A stretch of 64,000 nt of DNA. Origin: Nostocales cyanobacterium LEGE 11386. GTDB lineage: Bacteria; Cyanobacteriota; Cyanobacteriia; Cyanobacteriales; Nostocaceae. The stretch lies in the NCBI GenBank assembly GCA_015207155.1, contig JADEXK010000011.1, positions 1 through 64,000 of the forward strand. The letters are read 5' to 3'. Positions 46,297 through 53,447 of the stretch are shown piece by piece; the stretch's first letter is position 1; every line of letters begins with the position of its first letter. A program made the position numbers and the translations under genes. The notes under the pieces are model-generated. The model was not told the origin of the DNA. It saw only the letters and a list, made by a program, of their open reading frames with translations, and did not search any database.

Positions 46297-46435
46297 TGAG
46301 TTTAAATCAACAGATACCTTGATCAGCAATTAAAAATTAAAAATTAAAAATTCCCCATACCAAAGTCTGATTACAGTAAAAGTGAATCATACAACTTTCT
46401 TTGGTGGGAATTGTCTGCTCAAGCCGATTTTGCAG

Positions 46436-46459
46436 ATAATTGAGAATTATTGACAATAA
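46436..46459 (+). promoter_or_regulatory. Overlapping palindromes, candidate Fur box
   Basis: ATAATT-GAG-AATTAT (46436-46450) and TTATTG-A-CAATAA (46447-46459) are both perfect and overlap by 4 bp. The AT-rich, overlapping inverted form resembles iron boxes of Fur. They lie 56-79 bp upstream of the multicopper oxidase start, the first gene of a likely iron-uptake module, which supports the idea. Confidence 0.4.
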
Positions 46460-46514
46460 ATTTTGCATCCCATACTATCTTTTTAGCAACTTTACTGTTT
46501 GTGCTGATAATGTC

Positions 46515-47519
46515 ATGCCCAACAACTTTGCGCTGGGTCAAGAACAACTGTGGCACCGTCGTCAACTGCTGAAACTAGGATTAACAGGTGTTGGTGTGAC
46601 GAGTGCAGCAGCACTCTGGCATTTACTGAATTTACAAACTCAGTTAAAGGTAAGAGTACCGCCTCTGGAGATAGAAGCAACTGAAGGCGTTACTAACCCG
46701 ATGAAGATGCTCAGAGAGTTTGATTATGGGACACTCAAGCAAGAAAATGGGCGGACTATTCGCGAATTTCAGTTAACTGCGGGTACTTCTACAATTCAAC
46801 TTAATAGTGCTGTCTCCTACAATATCTGGGATTTAAACGGCCGAATACCGGGGCCGACGCTACGGGCAAAACAAGGCGATCGCGTGCGGGTGTTGTTTCT
46901 CAACCAAGCGGGACATGCTCACTCTCTGCATTTTCATGGCACTCACCCAGCAGAAATGGATGGTATTCGCCCAGTCAAGCATGGCAGTGCCACGATTTAC
47001 GAATTTGATGCTGAACCCTACGGCGTTCACTTGTACCATTGCCATATTGAACCAGTTACCCGTCATATTGCCAAGGGGCTATACGGGATGTTTATTATTG
47101 ATCCCCCTACGCCGCGTCCCCCGGCTGATGAGATAGTTTTAGTTATGGCTGGGTATGACGTAAATGACGATAGCCGTAACGAATACTACGCCTTCAACGG
47201 TCTGCCTGATCACTACATGCATCATCCCATCCCCATTTACCAAGATCAGTTGATTCGGCTGTATGTCCTCAACATTATTGAATTTGACCCAGCCGTGACA
47301 TTTCACTTACACGCCAACTTCTTTGATGTTTATCGGTCTGGAATGACCCTGACTCCCAGCGAAAAAACCGATGTGATCACGATGGGTGTAGCAGAAAGGC
47401 ACATTTTAGAATTTGCTTTTCGCTATCCGGGTAAGTATATGTTTCACCCTCATCAGGACGCGATCGCCGAAAAAGGTTGCATGGGTCAATTTGACGTGAT
47501 CACTCGTTCTGAGAATTGA
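46515..47519 (+). CDS. Two-domain multicopper oxidase, exported
   Basis: About 334 residues from the ATG at 46515 (MPNNFALGQEQLWHRRQLLKLG); a frame from 46440 is longer but starts at TTG in the regulatory palindromes. The N terminus has a Tat-like HRRQLLKLGLTGVGVTSAAAL. Copper motifs: HSLHFHG and VHLYHCHIEPVTRHIAKGLYGM (type 1 Cys, His and Met) in domain 1; FHLHANFF and MFHPHQD in domain 2. Only two cupredoxin domains are present, so it would act as a trimer, like two-domain laccases and copper nitrite reductases. With the FTR1 gene nearby, a ferroxidase role (Fe2+ to Fe3+) is the best inference. Nitrite reduction is less likely, because the NirK-specific residues are not evident. Confidence 0.85.
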   Translation: MPNNFALGQEQLWHRRQLLKLGLTGVGVTSAAALWHLLNLQTQLKVRVPPLEIEATEGVTNPMKMLREFDYGTLKQENGRTIREFQLTAGTSTIQLNSAVSYNIWDLNGRIPGPTLRAKQGDRVRVLFLNQAGHAHSLHFHGTHPAEMDGIRPVKHGSATIYEFDAEPYGVHLYHCHIEPVTRHIAKGLYGMFIIDPPTPRPPADEIVLVMAGYDVNDDSRNEYYAFNGLPDHYMHHPIPIYQDQLIRLYVLNIIEFDPAVTFHLHANFFDVYRSGMTLTPSEKTDVITMGVAERHILEFAFRYPGKYMFHPHQDAIAEKGCMGQFDVITRSEN

Positions 47520-47675
47520 AAGATATTATTAAATTCTCTTTAATTAATCAGCAATTAGTTGACAAAAAATATCATTATATAGAACAGTAAAATCTATGAC
47601 AAGGCATCAAACCAACTGCTGTTAGTAGTGTGAACTGTTTCAGTGACTACCTTTAAAATTTTGCCAGGAGCAAAA

Positions 47676-48698
47676 ATGATCAAATTGCGTTATGTCAGCT
47701 TAACTGTCGCTACTGCGGTGATAGTTACTCTCAGTGCTTGTAACAGTACACCAACCGCAGACAATCCATCCACGCCAGCAGCTAATTCTAGTCCTCGAAA
47801 CACAGAAGTGGTCAGCCACAATGGTCATGGTGGTAAACCTCAAATCAATATCAATACTGCTATCTTGTCAGAGTTGGATAAGTTTGAAGCCAAGTTGGGC
47901 ATCCCAGCATTATCAAACAAAATTCAAGCTAACCGTCCTTATGGTAGTCCTGAAGATTTAGTTACCAAAAAAGTCATTACACAAGCACAATTTGACCAAA
48001 TTAAAGACTCGGTGACTGTTCAGGAAGTGGTACTCACGGGTGAAGCTAAAGATGTTGACTACATGACTAAATTGAGTTTAATGAAAGGACATCTTTTAGT
48101 AGCACAAGAACTGCTAGAGCAGAATCAGCCAAAACAAGCGGAACCTCATATCGGACATCCAGTTGAAGAGATATATGTTGATGTAGAAGAGCAATTAAAT
48201 GAGCGTCAAGTTAAAGAATTTAAGACAACTTTGGTGAGTTTGCAAAATTTCGTCAAATCTAATCCCAAAGATGCCAAAGTGAAGACTAATTTAGCCGCTT
48301 CCATGCAAGCAGTTGATGGAGCGATCGCCACGTTACCCCCAGAACAACGCTCAAAACCAGGATTTGTCCTCCAGGTAATTAACGAATTACTAGATGCGGC
48401 TAACGCCGAATATACAGCAGCGATCGCAAATGACAAAATAGCTGCACCAATTGAATATCAAGACTCTCGTGGCTTTGTAGCCTATGCCAATGAACTGTAT
48501 CAAGGGATTTCTAGCCAAATCGCCCCAGAAAATCCCGAAGCACACAAAGCAATTGAGGCGAGTTTCACTGAACTAAAAGCAGCTTGGCCTAGTGTTATTC
48601 CACCAGCTAAAGCAGCAAAGACGCCGGATGATGTTACCAAGTTAGTGACAACTATTGAGCAAAATTCTCAAAAAATTATGAAAAATTCCAGTATCTAA
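47676..48698 (+). CDS. Lipoprotein with helix-hairpin-helix domain and helical His-motif domain
   Basis: About 340 residues from the ATG at 47676 (AGGAG 5 bp upstream; a GTG at 47643 is the alternative). The signal ends VTLSAC, a good lipobox with Cys22. Residues about 55-110 read ININTAILSELDKFEAKLGIPAL ... NRPYGSPEDLVTKKVIT, a ComEA-type helix-hairpin-helix motif. After it comes a helical domain with MKGHLLVAQELL, PHIGHPVEEIY and later repeats of Leu/Ala-rich helices (LPPEQRSKPGFVLQVINELLDAA). The GHL and HIGHP-E motifs resemble iron-binding extracellular domains associated with FTR1/EfeO-type uptake, but this is from pattern memory. It lies between a multicopper oxidase and the ferritin-like/FTR1 pair, so I infer a periplasmic iron-handling role. 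A DNA-uptake role through the HhH cannot be excluded. Confidence 0.8.
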   Translation: MIKLRYVSLTVATAVIVTLSACNSTPTADNPSTPAANSSPRNTEVVSHNGHGGKPQININTAILSELDKFEAKLGIPALSNKIQANRPYGSPEDLVTKKVITQAQFDQIKDSVTVQEVVLTGEAKDVDYMTKLSLMKGHLLVAQELLEQNQPKQAEPHIGHPVEEIYVDVEEQLNERQVKEFKTTLVSLQNFVKSNPKDAKVKTNLAASMQAVDGAIATLPPEQRSKPGFVLQVINELLDAANAEYTAAIANDKIAAPIEYQDSRGFVAYANELYQGISSQIAPENPEAHKAIEASFTELKAAWPSVIPPAKAAKTPDDVTKLVTTIEQNSQKIMKNSSI

Positions 48699-48981
48699 GC
48701 CATACGTTTGGCAAAGCTGCCACCTAGGCGATTGCGTAAACGCACGCTTCGCGATCGCATTGATTTAATTGGTGGTGCAGAAAGAGGAGTTTAAAATAAA
48801 AGGGTTAAGAGTGTAGCTTGGGCTTTGAACACCTGCAAGGAGTATAATTCTTAACTCAACACTTATGCCAACAAAGAATTCAGGTTTCCTTGCTGAATCC
48901 GTCGGTTAATCCGTGGGATCATTCTGAATTCTCATATCTGGATTATCCTCAATCTCCATTCGTAACTTTAACTAACAACTG
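48699..48981. other. Gap between lipoprotein and ferritin-like genes
   Basis: About 280 bp. Contains a palindrome-rich repeat (GGCGATTGCGTAAACGCACG ... CGCGATCGC, 48727-48759). No open frame. It may separate transcription units within the iron module. Confidence 0.5.
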
Positions 48982-49416
48982 ATGCAAGAGCTTGACAACC
49001 AAAAGACTATCGACCTACTGAACGCCATCATGGAATTTGAACTAGCGGGAGTAGTGCGCTACACACATTATTCCTTGATGGTAACTGGCCCAAATCGCAT
49101 TCCGATTGTAGCTTTTTTCAAAGCACAGGCAAGTGAGTCTTTACTTCATGCCCAACAAGTGGGAGAAATTTTGACAGGCTTAGATGGGCATCCCTCCCTA
49201 AAAATCGCGCCAATGGAAGAAACTTACCAGCACACAGTCAAAGATATCTTGGCAGAAAGCTTATCCCATGAAAAGAAAGCGCTAGAACTGTACAAAAATC
49301 TGCTGGAAACTGTAACCGATGCCAGCATTTATTTAGAAGAATTCGCCCGTGGCATGATAGGACAAGAAGAGATGCATAATCTCGAACTGAAAAAAATGCT
49401 ACGAGATTTCAGCTAA
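48982..49416 (+). CDS. Ferritin-like / bacterioferritin-type protein
   Basis: A 144-residue four-helix protein. Di-iron-type residues are spread as expected for ferritin-like folds: Glu and His in MEFELAGVVRYTHYSLM (helix 1), ESLLHAQQVGEIL (helix 2, ExxxH), ESLSHEKKALELY (helix 3) and GQEEMHNLELKKML (helix 4, EExH). No heme-binding Met at the bacterioferritin position is obvious. It may store or oxidise iron, or act as a Dps-like peroxide-consuming protein. FTR1 follows after 107 bp on the same strand, so co-transcription is likely. Confidence 0.85.
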   Translation: MQELDNQKTIDLLNAIMEFELAGVVRYTHYSLMVTGPNRIPIVAFFKAQASESLLHAQQVGEILTGLDGHPSLKIAPMEETYQHTVKDILAESLSHEKKALELYKNLLETVTDASIYLEEFARGMIGQEEMHNLELKKMLRDFS

Positions 49417-49523
49417 TAATTTAGGGGAATAGGGAGTAAGAAGTGAGGAATGGTGACTGAGATTGAGAAGTTTCTTCCCTCCTCATCTCCCTTATCCCCC
49501 TCATACCCTTAATCTCTCTCATC

Positions 49524-50492
49524 ATGAATTTGACTACTGCTCTACCTACTTTTTTCATTACCCTCCGAGAAGGAGTAGAAGCTGCCCTCGTTGTGGGTAT
49601 TGTGCTGGCCTTGCTGAAAAAAGCCAACCAATCCCGACTCAATTCTTGGGTCTATGCTGGTGTCGGTGTTGGTATTGTTATCAGTGCCTTGATAGGTGTG
49701 TTATTCACTTGGGTAATTCAAGCACTGGGAACAGTCAATCCTCAATACACCTCAGTCGTTGAACCCATGCTAGAAGGTGTATTTAGTGTACTCGCGATCG
49801 CCATGCTCAGCTGGATGCTCATCTGGATGACGAAACAAGCCAGATTCATGAAAGCGCAAGTTGAAGGAGCAGTAACAGAAGCACTTACGCAAAACTCAAA
49901 TGCTGGCTGGGGCGTATTTAGTTTAATTTTGATTGCTGTTGTCCGTGAAGGTTTTGAAACAGTTTTATTTATTGCGGCTAATTTTCAACAGGGATTAGTA
50001 CCAGCTTTAGGTGCAATTGCTGGTTTAGCTGGGGCAGCTGCTATTGGAGTCTTACTATTTAAATGGGGTGTTAAAATCAACATCCGGCAATTTTTTCAGG
50101 TGATGGGCGTTTTATTGGTGTTGATTGTTGCTGGTTTAGTAGTTTCCGCCTTGAAGCATTTTGATGAAGGTTTAGCTAACCTAGCCCTGAGTAGTCGCGC
50201 CTCAGAAAGTCTTTGTTTTTATTACGAACACTTTACTAAAACCCACTCTTGCATTTTGGGGCCAATGGTTTGGAATACCGAGAAAATCTTGCCAGATCAA
50301 CAATTCCCCGGCATTATTCTCAAATCTTTGTTTGGCTACAGAGAACATTTGTATCTCATACAAGCGATCGGCTATGTTGCCTTTTTAGCAACTGTTGGAG
50401 GGCTATATTTCCGCAGTTTAACTACTGGCGCTGTTCAAGCTAATAAAAATAATTCAGTAACTCAAAAACCCGTGACCACTACGAATGATTAA
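49524..50492 (+). CDS. FTR1-family high-affinity iron permease
   Basis: A 322-residue membrane protein. The two iron-binding REGxE motifs of the family are LREGVEAALV (Arg15-Glu19) and VREGFETVLF (Arg141-Glu145), each in a hydrophobic helix; other helices lie around 25-40, 55-72, 80-100, 165-205 and 275-295. In other systems FTR1 imports Fe3+ made by a ferroxidase partner. The multicopper oxidase, lipoprotein and ferritin-like genes just upstream fit such a module. The ATG at 49524 gives the family's N terminus. The C-terminal tail after about 305 is polar. Confidence 0.92.
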   Translation: MNLTTALPTFFITLREGVEAALVVGIVLALLKKANQSRLNSWVYAGVGVGIVISALIGVLFTWVIQALGTVNPQYTSVVEPMLEGVFSVLAIAMLSWMLIWMTKQARFMKAQVEGAVTEALTQNSNAGWGVFSLILIAVVREGFETVLFIAANFQQGLVPALGAIAGLAGAAAIGVLLFKWGVKINIRQFFQVMGVLLVLIVAGLVVSALKHFDEGLANLALSSRASESLCFYYEHFTKTHSCILGPMVWNTEKILPDQQFPGIILKSLFGYREHLYLIQAIGYVAFLATVGGLYFRSLTTGAVQANKNNSVTQKPVTTTND

Positions 50493-50523
50493 GGGCAAGA
50501 AACTATAGGACTGACGCCACAAT

Positions 50524-51414
50524 TCATTTGTCTAACCAAGCCTGTAAATCGGCCAAGCTAGTAAAATCTAAGAGTGCTTCACTCAAATCTTCCAAATCAG
50601 ACAAAGGTAAAACAGAAACTGAAGAGCGAATTTGTTCAGAAAGTTCTCCAAACCGCTTAGTCAACTGTCGGTAAATAGCATTAGCCATAACTTCGCGTCC
50701 TTCTTCTCTTCCTTCTTCTCTTCCTTCTTCTCTTCCTTCTTCTCTTCCTTCTTCTCTTCCTTCTTCCTTAATTTCTCGATAAACTCTTGTTTCCTTAAGT
50801 GTTATTCCTAACATAGACTCTACCTCCACGCGACTTAATTGTTCAAACTTGTACACCATGATTGTCGTCACCATCTCTATTATGACTTGACTTGCAGATA
50901 GGGGTACGTCTTCGCGTGTTCTAGCTAACAAATACCTTGCTTCTTCTGGTACTTGGCTTTCTTCTACAGTAGTTAGTACCATGAGTGCTACCCATAAGGG
51001 TAAGGAGCGAATATCTCCCAACTCATCTAAATAGACTCGATGCACTTGTTCGCTGCTAAGTAATCCCCGATGGGGGTAAATATCTGTTTGTTCAGTATTT
51101 CGAGAGGGATAAATTATCACCACTTGCCAGTCGTTAAATCTGGCACGGTTGCGGTAGAAATACAGTGAAGATTCAGCAAATATCCTTTCGTAAAGCTGTT
51201 CATCCTTTTGGAATTGCACCTCACAGAAATATACAGATCCAGCACCTTCATTTTCTGGTGGTAGAAATACCCCATCGATTTCAAATTTGGGTTCTTTGAT
51301 AGCTACAGAATCAAATCTATAAGCATCTGCATTGCTTGGAGGATTTGTCAATAGTTCAAATAAAAGTGTTGGAGATTGTTGAAACAGTTTATAAAAAATC
51401 GAGTCTCGCCGCAT
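50524..51414 (-). CDS. Rpn-family (DUF2887/DUF4351) putative nuclease
   Basis: A 296-residue protein of the cyanobacterial Rpn/PD-(D/E)XK group. N-terminal MRRDSIFYKLFQQSPTLLFELL, FDSVAIKEPKFEIDGVFLPP and VYFCEVQFQKDEQLYERIF (the D-(x)n-E-V-Q nuclease core), then LPLWVALMVLTTVEE. A highly charged linker KEEGREEGREEG... made from 12-bp repeats joins it to a C-terminal DUF4351-like helical domain (RQLTKRFGELSEQIRSSVSVLPLSDLEDLSEALLDF, key RQLTKRFGEL). E. coli Rpn proteins promote RecA-independent recombination; here the role is unknown. Often found in many copies next to repeats. Confidence 0.88.
   Translation of the reverse strand: MRRDSIFYKLFQQSPTLLFELLTNPPSNADAYRFDSVAIKEPKFEIDGVFLPPENEGAGSVYFCEVQFQKDEQLYERIFAESSLYFYRNRARFNDWQVVIIYPSRNTEQTDIYPHRGLLSSEQVHRVYLDELGDIRSLPLWVALMVLTTVEESQVPEEARYLLARTREDVPLSASQVIIEMVTTIMVYKFEQLSRVEVESMLGITLKETRVYREIKEEGREEGREEGREEGREEGREEGREVMANAIYRQLTKRFGELSEQIRSSVSVLPLSDLEDLSEALLDFTSLADLQAWLDK
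50701..50760. repeat. Five tandem 12-bp units in the Rpn-type gene
   Basis: TTCTTCTCTTCC repeated exactly five times, coding for EEGR/REEG steps on the minus strand. In-frame slippage would change the linker length by four residues each time. Confidence 0.95.
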
Positions 51415-51432
51415 GAAATATTATTCTTGAAT

Positions 51433-52341
51433 CTATTTCATCATTAATAAGTCTCGCTTAAGCTGCTGACAAGCTTTTTCGATGGCATTAATACTACCAG
51501 GATTTACCAATCCGTAATAGTCAAACATGTAAACTCGATTATTTTTAGTAGCTTGTAGTTGCTGCCAAAAAGGTTCTTTTTTAAAGGAATCTAAAACTGC
51601 TGTTTCGGAACCACCTTGTGGAGGATTAACTACAATAATTACCTCTGGATTTGCCTCTAAAACTTTTTCCGCCGATAAAGTTACATAGCCACCAACGGGA
51701 CTTTGACCTTGTAATTCTGCCGCCACATTTTTTGCTTGAAATTTTGTCAACAAATCCCCAGCCCAACTGTTTTTATTTGGTGCTAAAATCGGTTGACGAC
51801 TAACCAGCACTAAAGTAGAAGGACTTTGAGTTAACTTGTTTGGGAGAAAACTTTGATAACGATTTAACAAAGGCTGGGGGTCAGCATCAATGAATTGAGC
51901 TAATTTTTTAGTCAGTTCTTCTAAAGATTCCCATGTATTAACTTGGGTGAGCAATGTGGTAATTCCTAACTGCTGGAGTCTTTGAATTGGTTGGGTAGAA
52001 AAACCTTCTGCACCAATGACTAAATCTGGTTTAAGGGCAACAATTTTTTCTAAATTTGGAGGAGTTTGCCCTTCACTGACGCGAGGAATATCATTTAATC
52101 GTGGATCATCATTAAATAATTTACTCCCAGTAATTCCTACAAGCTTTGTTTGATCGAGATTATAAATAATATCTGTAGAAAGAGATGAAAGAGTCACAAT
52201 TCGTGTAACAGATTCTTGGGGGAATTGTTGAGAGTTCGTCGTAATTTGTACCTGTGGTTGCTGAGTAGTTGCAGTGGTACAAGCAGTTAAAACTATACTC
52301 AAAAACAGGAGTAAAATAGATGAAATCCATCGATGATACAT
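51433..52341 (-). CDS. ABC-transporter periplasmic binding lipoprotein (iron-siderophore/cobalamin type)
   Basis: About 302 residues from the ATG at 52341, preceded by AAGGAAG at 6 bp; an in-frame ATG at 52377 is less likely. Signal with lipobox IVLTAC (Cys21). The mature part has the class III binding fold: RIVTLSSLSTDIIYNLDQTKLVGI, LEKIVALKPDLVIGAEGF, LSAEKVLEANPEVIIVV, and a long linking helix. This matches FecB/BtuF-type proteins for ferric siderophores, heme or B12. No permease or ATPase genes lie next to it, so it may serve a system elsewhere. Substrate cannot be read. Confidence 0.87.
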   Translation of the reverse strand: MYHRWISSILLLFLSIVLTACTTATTQQPQVQITTNSQQFPQESVTRIVTLSSLSTDIIYNLDQTKLVGITGSKLFNDDPRLNDIPRVSEGQTPPNLEKIVALKPDLVIGAEGFSTQPIQRLQQLGITTLLTQVNTWESLEELTKKLAQFIDADPQPLLNRYQSFLPNKLTQSPSTLVLVSRQPILAPNKNSWAGDLLTKFQAKNVAAELQGQSPVGGYVTLSAEKVLEANPEVIIVVNPPQGGSETAVLDSFKKEPFWQQLQATKNNRVYMFDYYGLVNPGSINAIEKACQQLKRDLLMMK

Positions 52342-52655
52342 ATAAATCTTCCTTGGAAGTAGACAATCATATTTCAAATTAGCAAATATATTATATATTT
52401 ATGATGTCAATTGCTGTATGATTATAGTGAAATGGAAAAAGACGAGTAGAGCAATCAGCCAAAATTCCGTAAGGAACATATAGCCACGCTACTCGTCTTG
52501 AATCTATACAAGGTTTATTTAGAAAAGCTTTAATTACTATATAGTAATAGCCTGAAAATCTATTGTTGGATAGATCACAAATGTTTGGTTTTTCCAGGTA
52601 ATTACCTGGAAAATTTCGTACTACCATTACTTTTAGTCTATTGGTAATTAAAATG
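52342..52655. other. Intergenic region with long inverted repeat
   Basis: Holds a 17-bp AT palindrome AAATATATTATATATTT at 52385-52401 close to the binding-protein gene and the 11-bp inverted repeat at 52439-52499. An open frame on the minus strand (52391-52627) runs through these and is not credible as a gene. Confidence 0.5.
52439..52499 (-). terminator. Inverted repeat with T-run, probable mobA terminator or leader hairpin
   Basis: AAGACGAGTAG (52439-52449) and CTACTCGTCTT (52489-52499) are perfectly inverted with a 39-nt loop. On the minus strand the second arm continues into CTTTTTCC. It may end the mobA transcript, or, being 98 bp upstream of the binding-lipoprotein start, act as a leader element of that gene. 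Confidence 0.5.
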
Positions 52656-53447
52656 CTATTTTGATGATATCAAAGCCCAATCCTCTGGCGTATTACAGTT
52701 AAACAGCATTTCTGATGCTGGTGATGGTAAAACTTGTACATGATGCTGATTTAACCACTGCTGAAACGATCGCCCTCCTTGATTGATAAACTCTAAAAGT
52801 TGCGGCAAACAGCGTCGGCGATAGAAACCACATAAAGGTTCCCAGCCTTTAGGATGATAAGTCAAAGCCGCGATCGCTTGATCCTCGACAGTATTAAGTC
52901 TACTAGCCCATGCTTGCAACACCTCAACCTGTAACCGAGGTAAATCACAAGCTAACAACAACACCCAATTGGTTTGTACTTGTGCCAACCCTTGGGAAAA
53001 TCCTATGAGTGGTCCGTGGGAATGCAAAGATGAGGGTACAAGGAAATGGGGGGAATTTGCTTGATCTTGACCTACTAGAGACAAAGGTACTTCTTGGACA
53101 AATTGGCAACGAGGTAAAACTAAGTGTTGATAGCGTGCTGGCCAAGGAGTGACTATATATACAGTATCTGCACAACTTGCCGCAACACTACAAACTCGTT
53201 GTAACAACGGCACCCCTTGAATAGAAATCAAAGCTTTATCCGTACCCATGCGAGAACTCTTTCCACCTGCCAATACAATAGCGCTTAAGAGTGCTTCTTG
53301 AGTGCTGAGTGCTGTAAAGCCCTGCGGGCATGGCTGCGCGTAGAGCGGTAGCGGGGCGTTTAGCCCGTGCTGAGTGCTGAGTAAGGAATTATCATTTATC
53401 CCCATCTTTCTCATCCCCCCATCTCCCTCATCCCCTTGTCTCCTCAC
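52656..53447 (-). CDS. mobA: Molybdenum cofactor guanylyltransferase
   Basis: Encodes MobA, which links GMP to molybdopterin. The conserved part begins SAIVLAGGKSSRMGTDKALI, then LLACDLPRLQ and PLCGFYRR. The first 50-55 residues before this are unlike any MobA: they are read from intergenic-type filler (MRRQGDEGDGGMRKMG) and from an 82-bp repeat (53301-53382). The true start is therefore unclear; the frame begins with GTG at 53447, one base after the upstream stop, and the only in-frame ATGs (53414 and 53405) lie in the filler. Either the protein has an N-terminal extension or start codon choice is unusual. Same strand as, and adjoining, the DUF255 gene. Confidence 0.88.
   Translation of the reverse strand: MRRQGDEGDGGMRKMGINDNSLLSTQHGLNAPLPLYAQPCPQGFTALSTQEALLSAIVLAGGKSSRMGTDKALISIQGVPLLQRVCSVAASCADTVYIVTPWPARYQHLVLPRCQFVQEVPLSLVGQDQANSPHFLVPSSLHSHGPLIGFSQGLAQVQTNWVLLLACDLPRLQVEVLQAWASRLNTVEDQAIAALTYHPKGWEPLCGFYRRRCLPQLLEFINQGGRSFQQWLNQHHVQVLPSPASEMLFNCNTPEDWALISSK
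53301..53382 (-). repeat. 82-bp dispersed repeat, copy B, inside mobA
   Basis: Reverse complement of 2587-2668 with one visible mismatch near the 3' end (ACAGCACTC for ACAGTACTC). It is read in a different frame from copy A, so its coding content is not conserved, only its DNA. It lies between the filler N terminus and the conserved mobA start. Confidence 0.9.

Larger units (their letters stand above)
46168..46514. promoter_or_regulatory. Divergent region between cbiM and the multicopper oxidase gene
   Basis: Contains a MITE-like repeat (46212-46296), three tandem AATTAAA-type units (about 46329-46351) and, near its right end, two overlapping palindromes (46436-46459) that may be Fur boxes. 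Promoters for both operons must be here. Confidence 0.5.

Noticed and set aside
46168..46514. Cobalamin riboswitch upstream of cbiM
   Set aside because: No B12-box-like sequence; the space is filled by a MITE-like repeat.
46515..47519. Copper nitrite reductase (NirK) identity for the multicopper oxidase
   Set aside because: The spacing around the type 1 Cys-His-Met (HCHIEPVTRHIAKGLYGM) differs from NirK, and the context is iron uptake; a two-domain oxidase fits better.
52391..52627. A 78-codon minus-strand frame downstream of mobA
   Set aside because: It runs through a long inverted repeat and AT palindromes; amino-acid content looks random.
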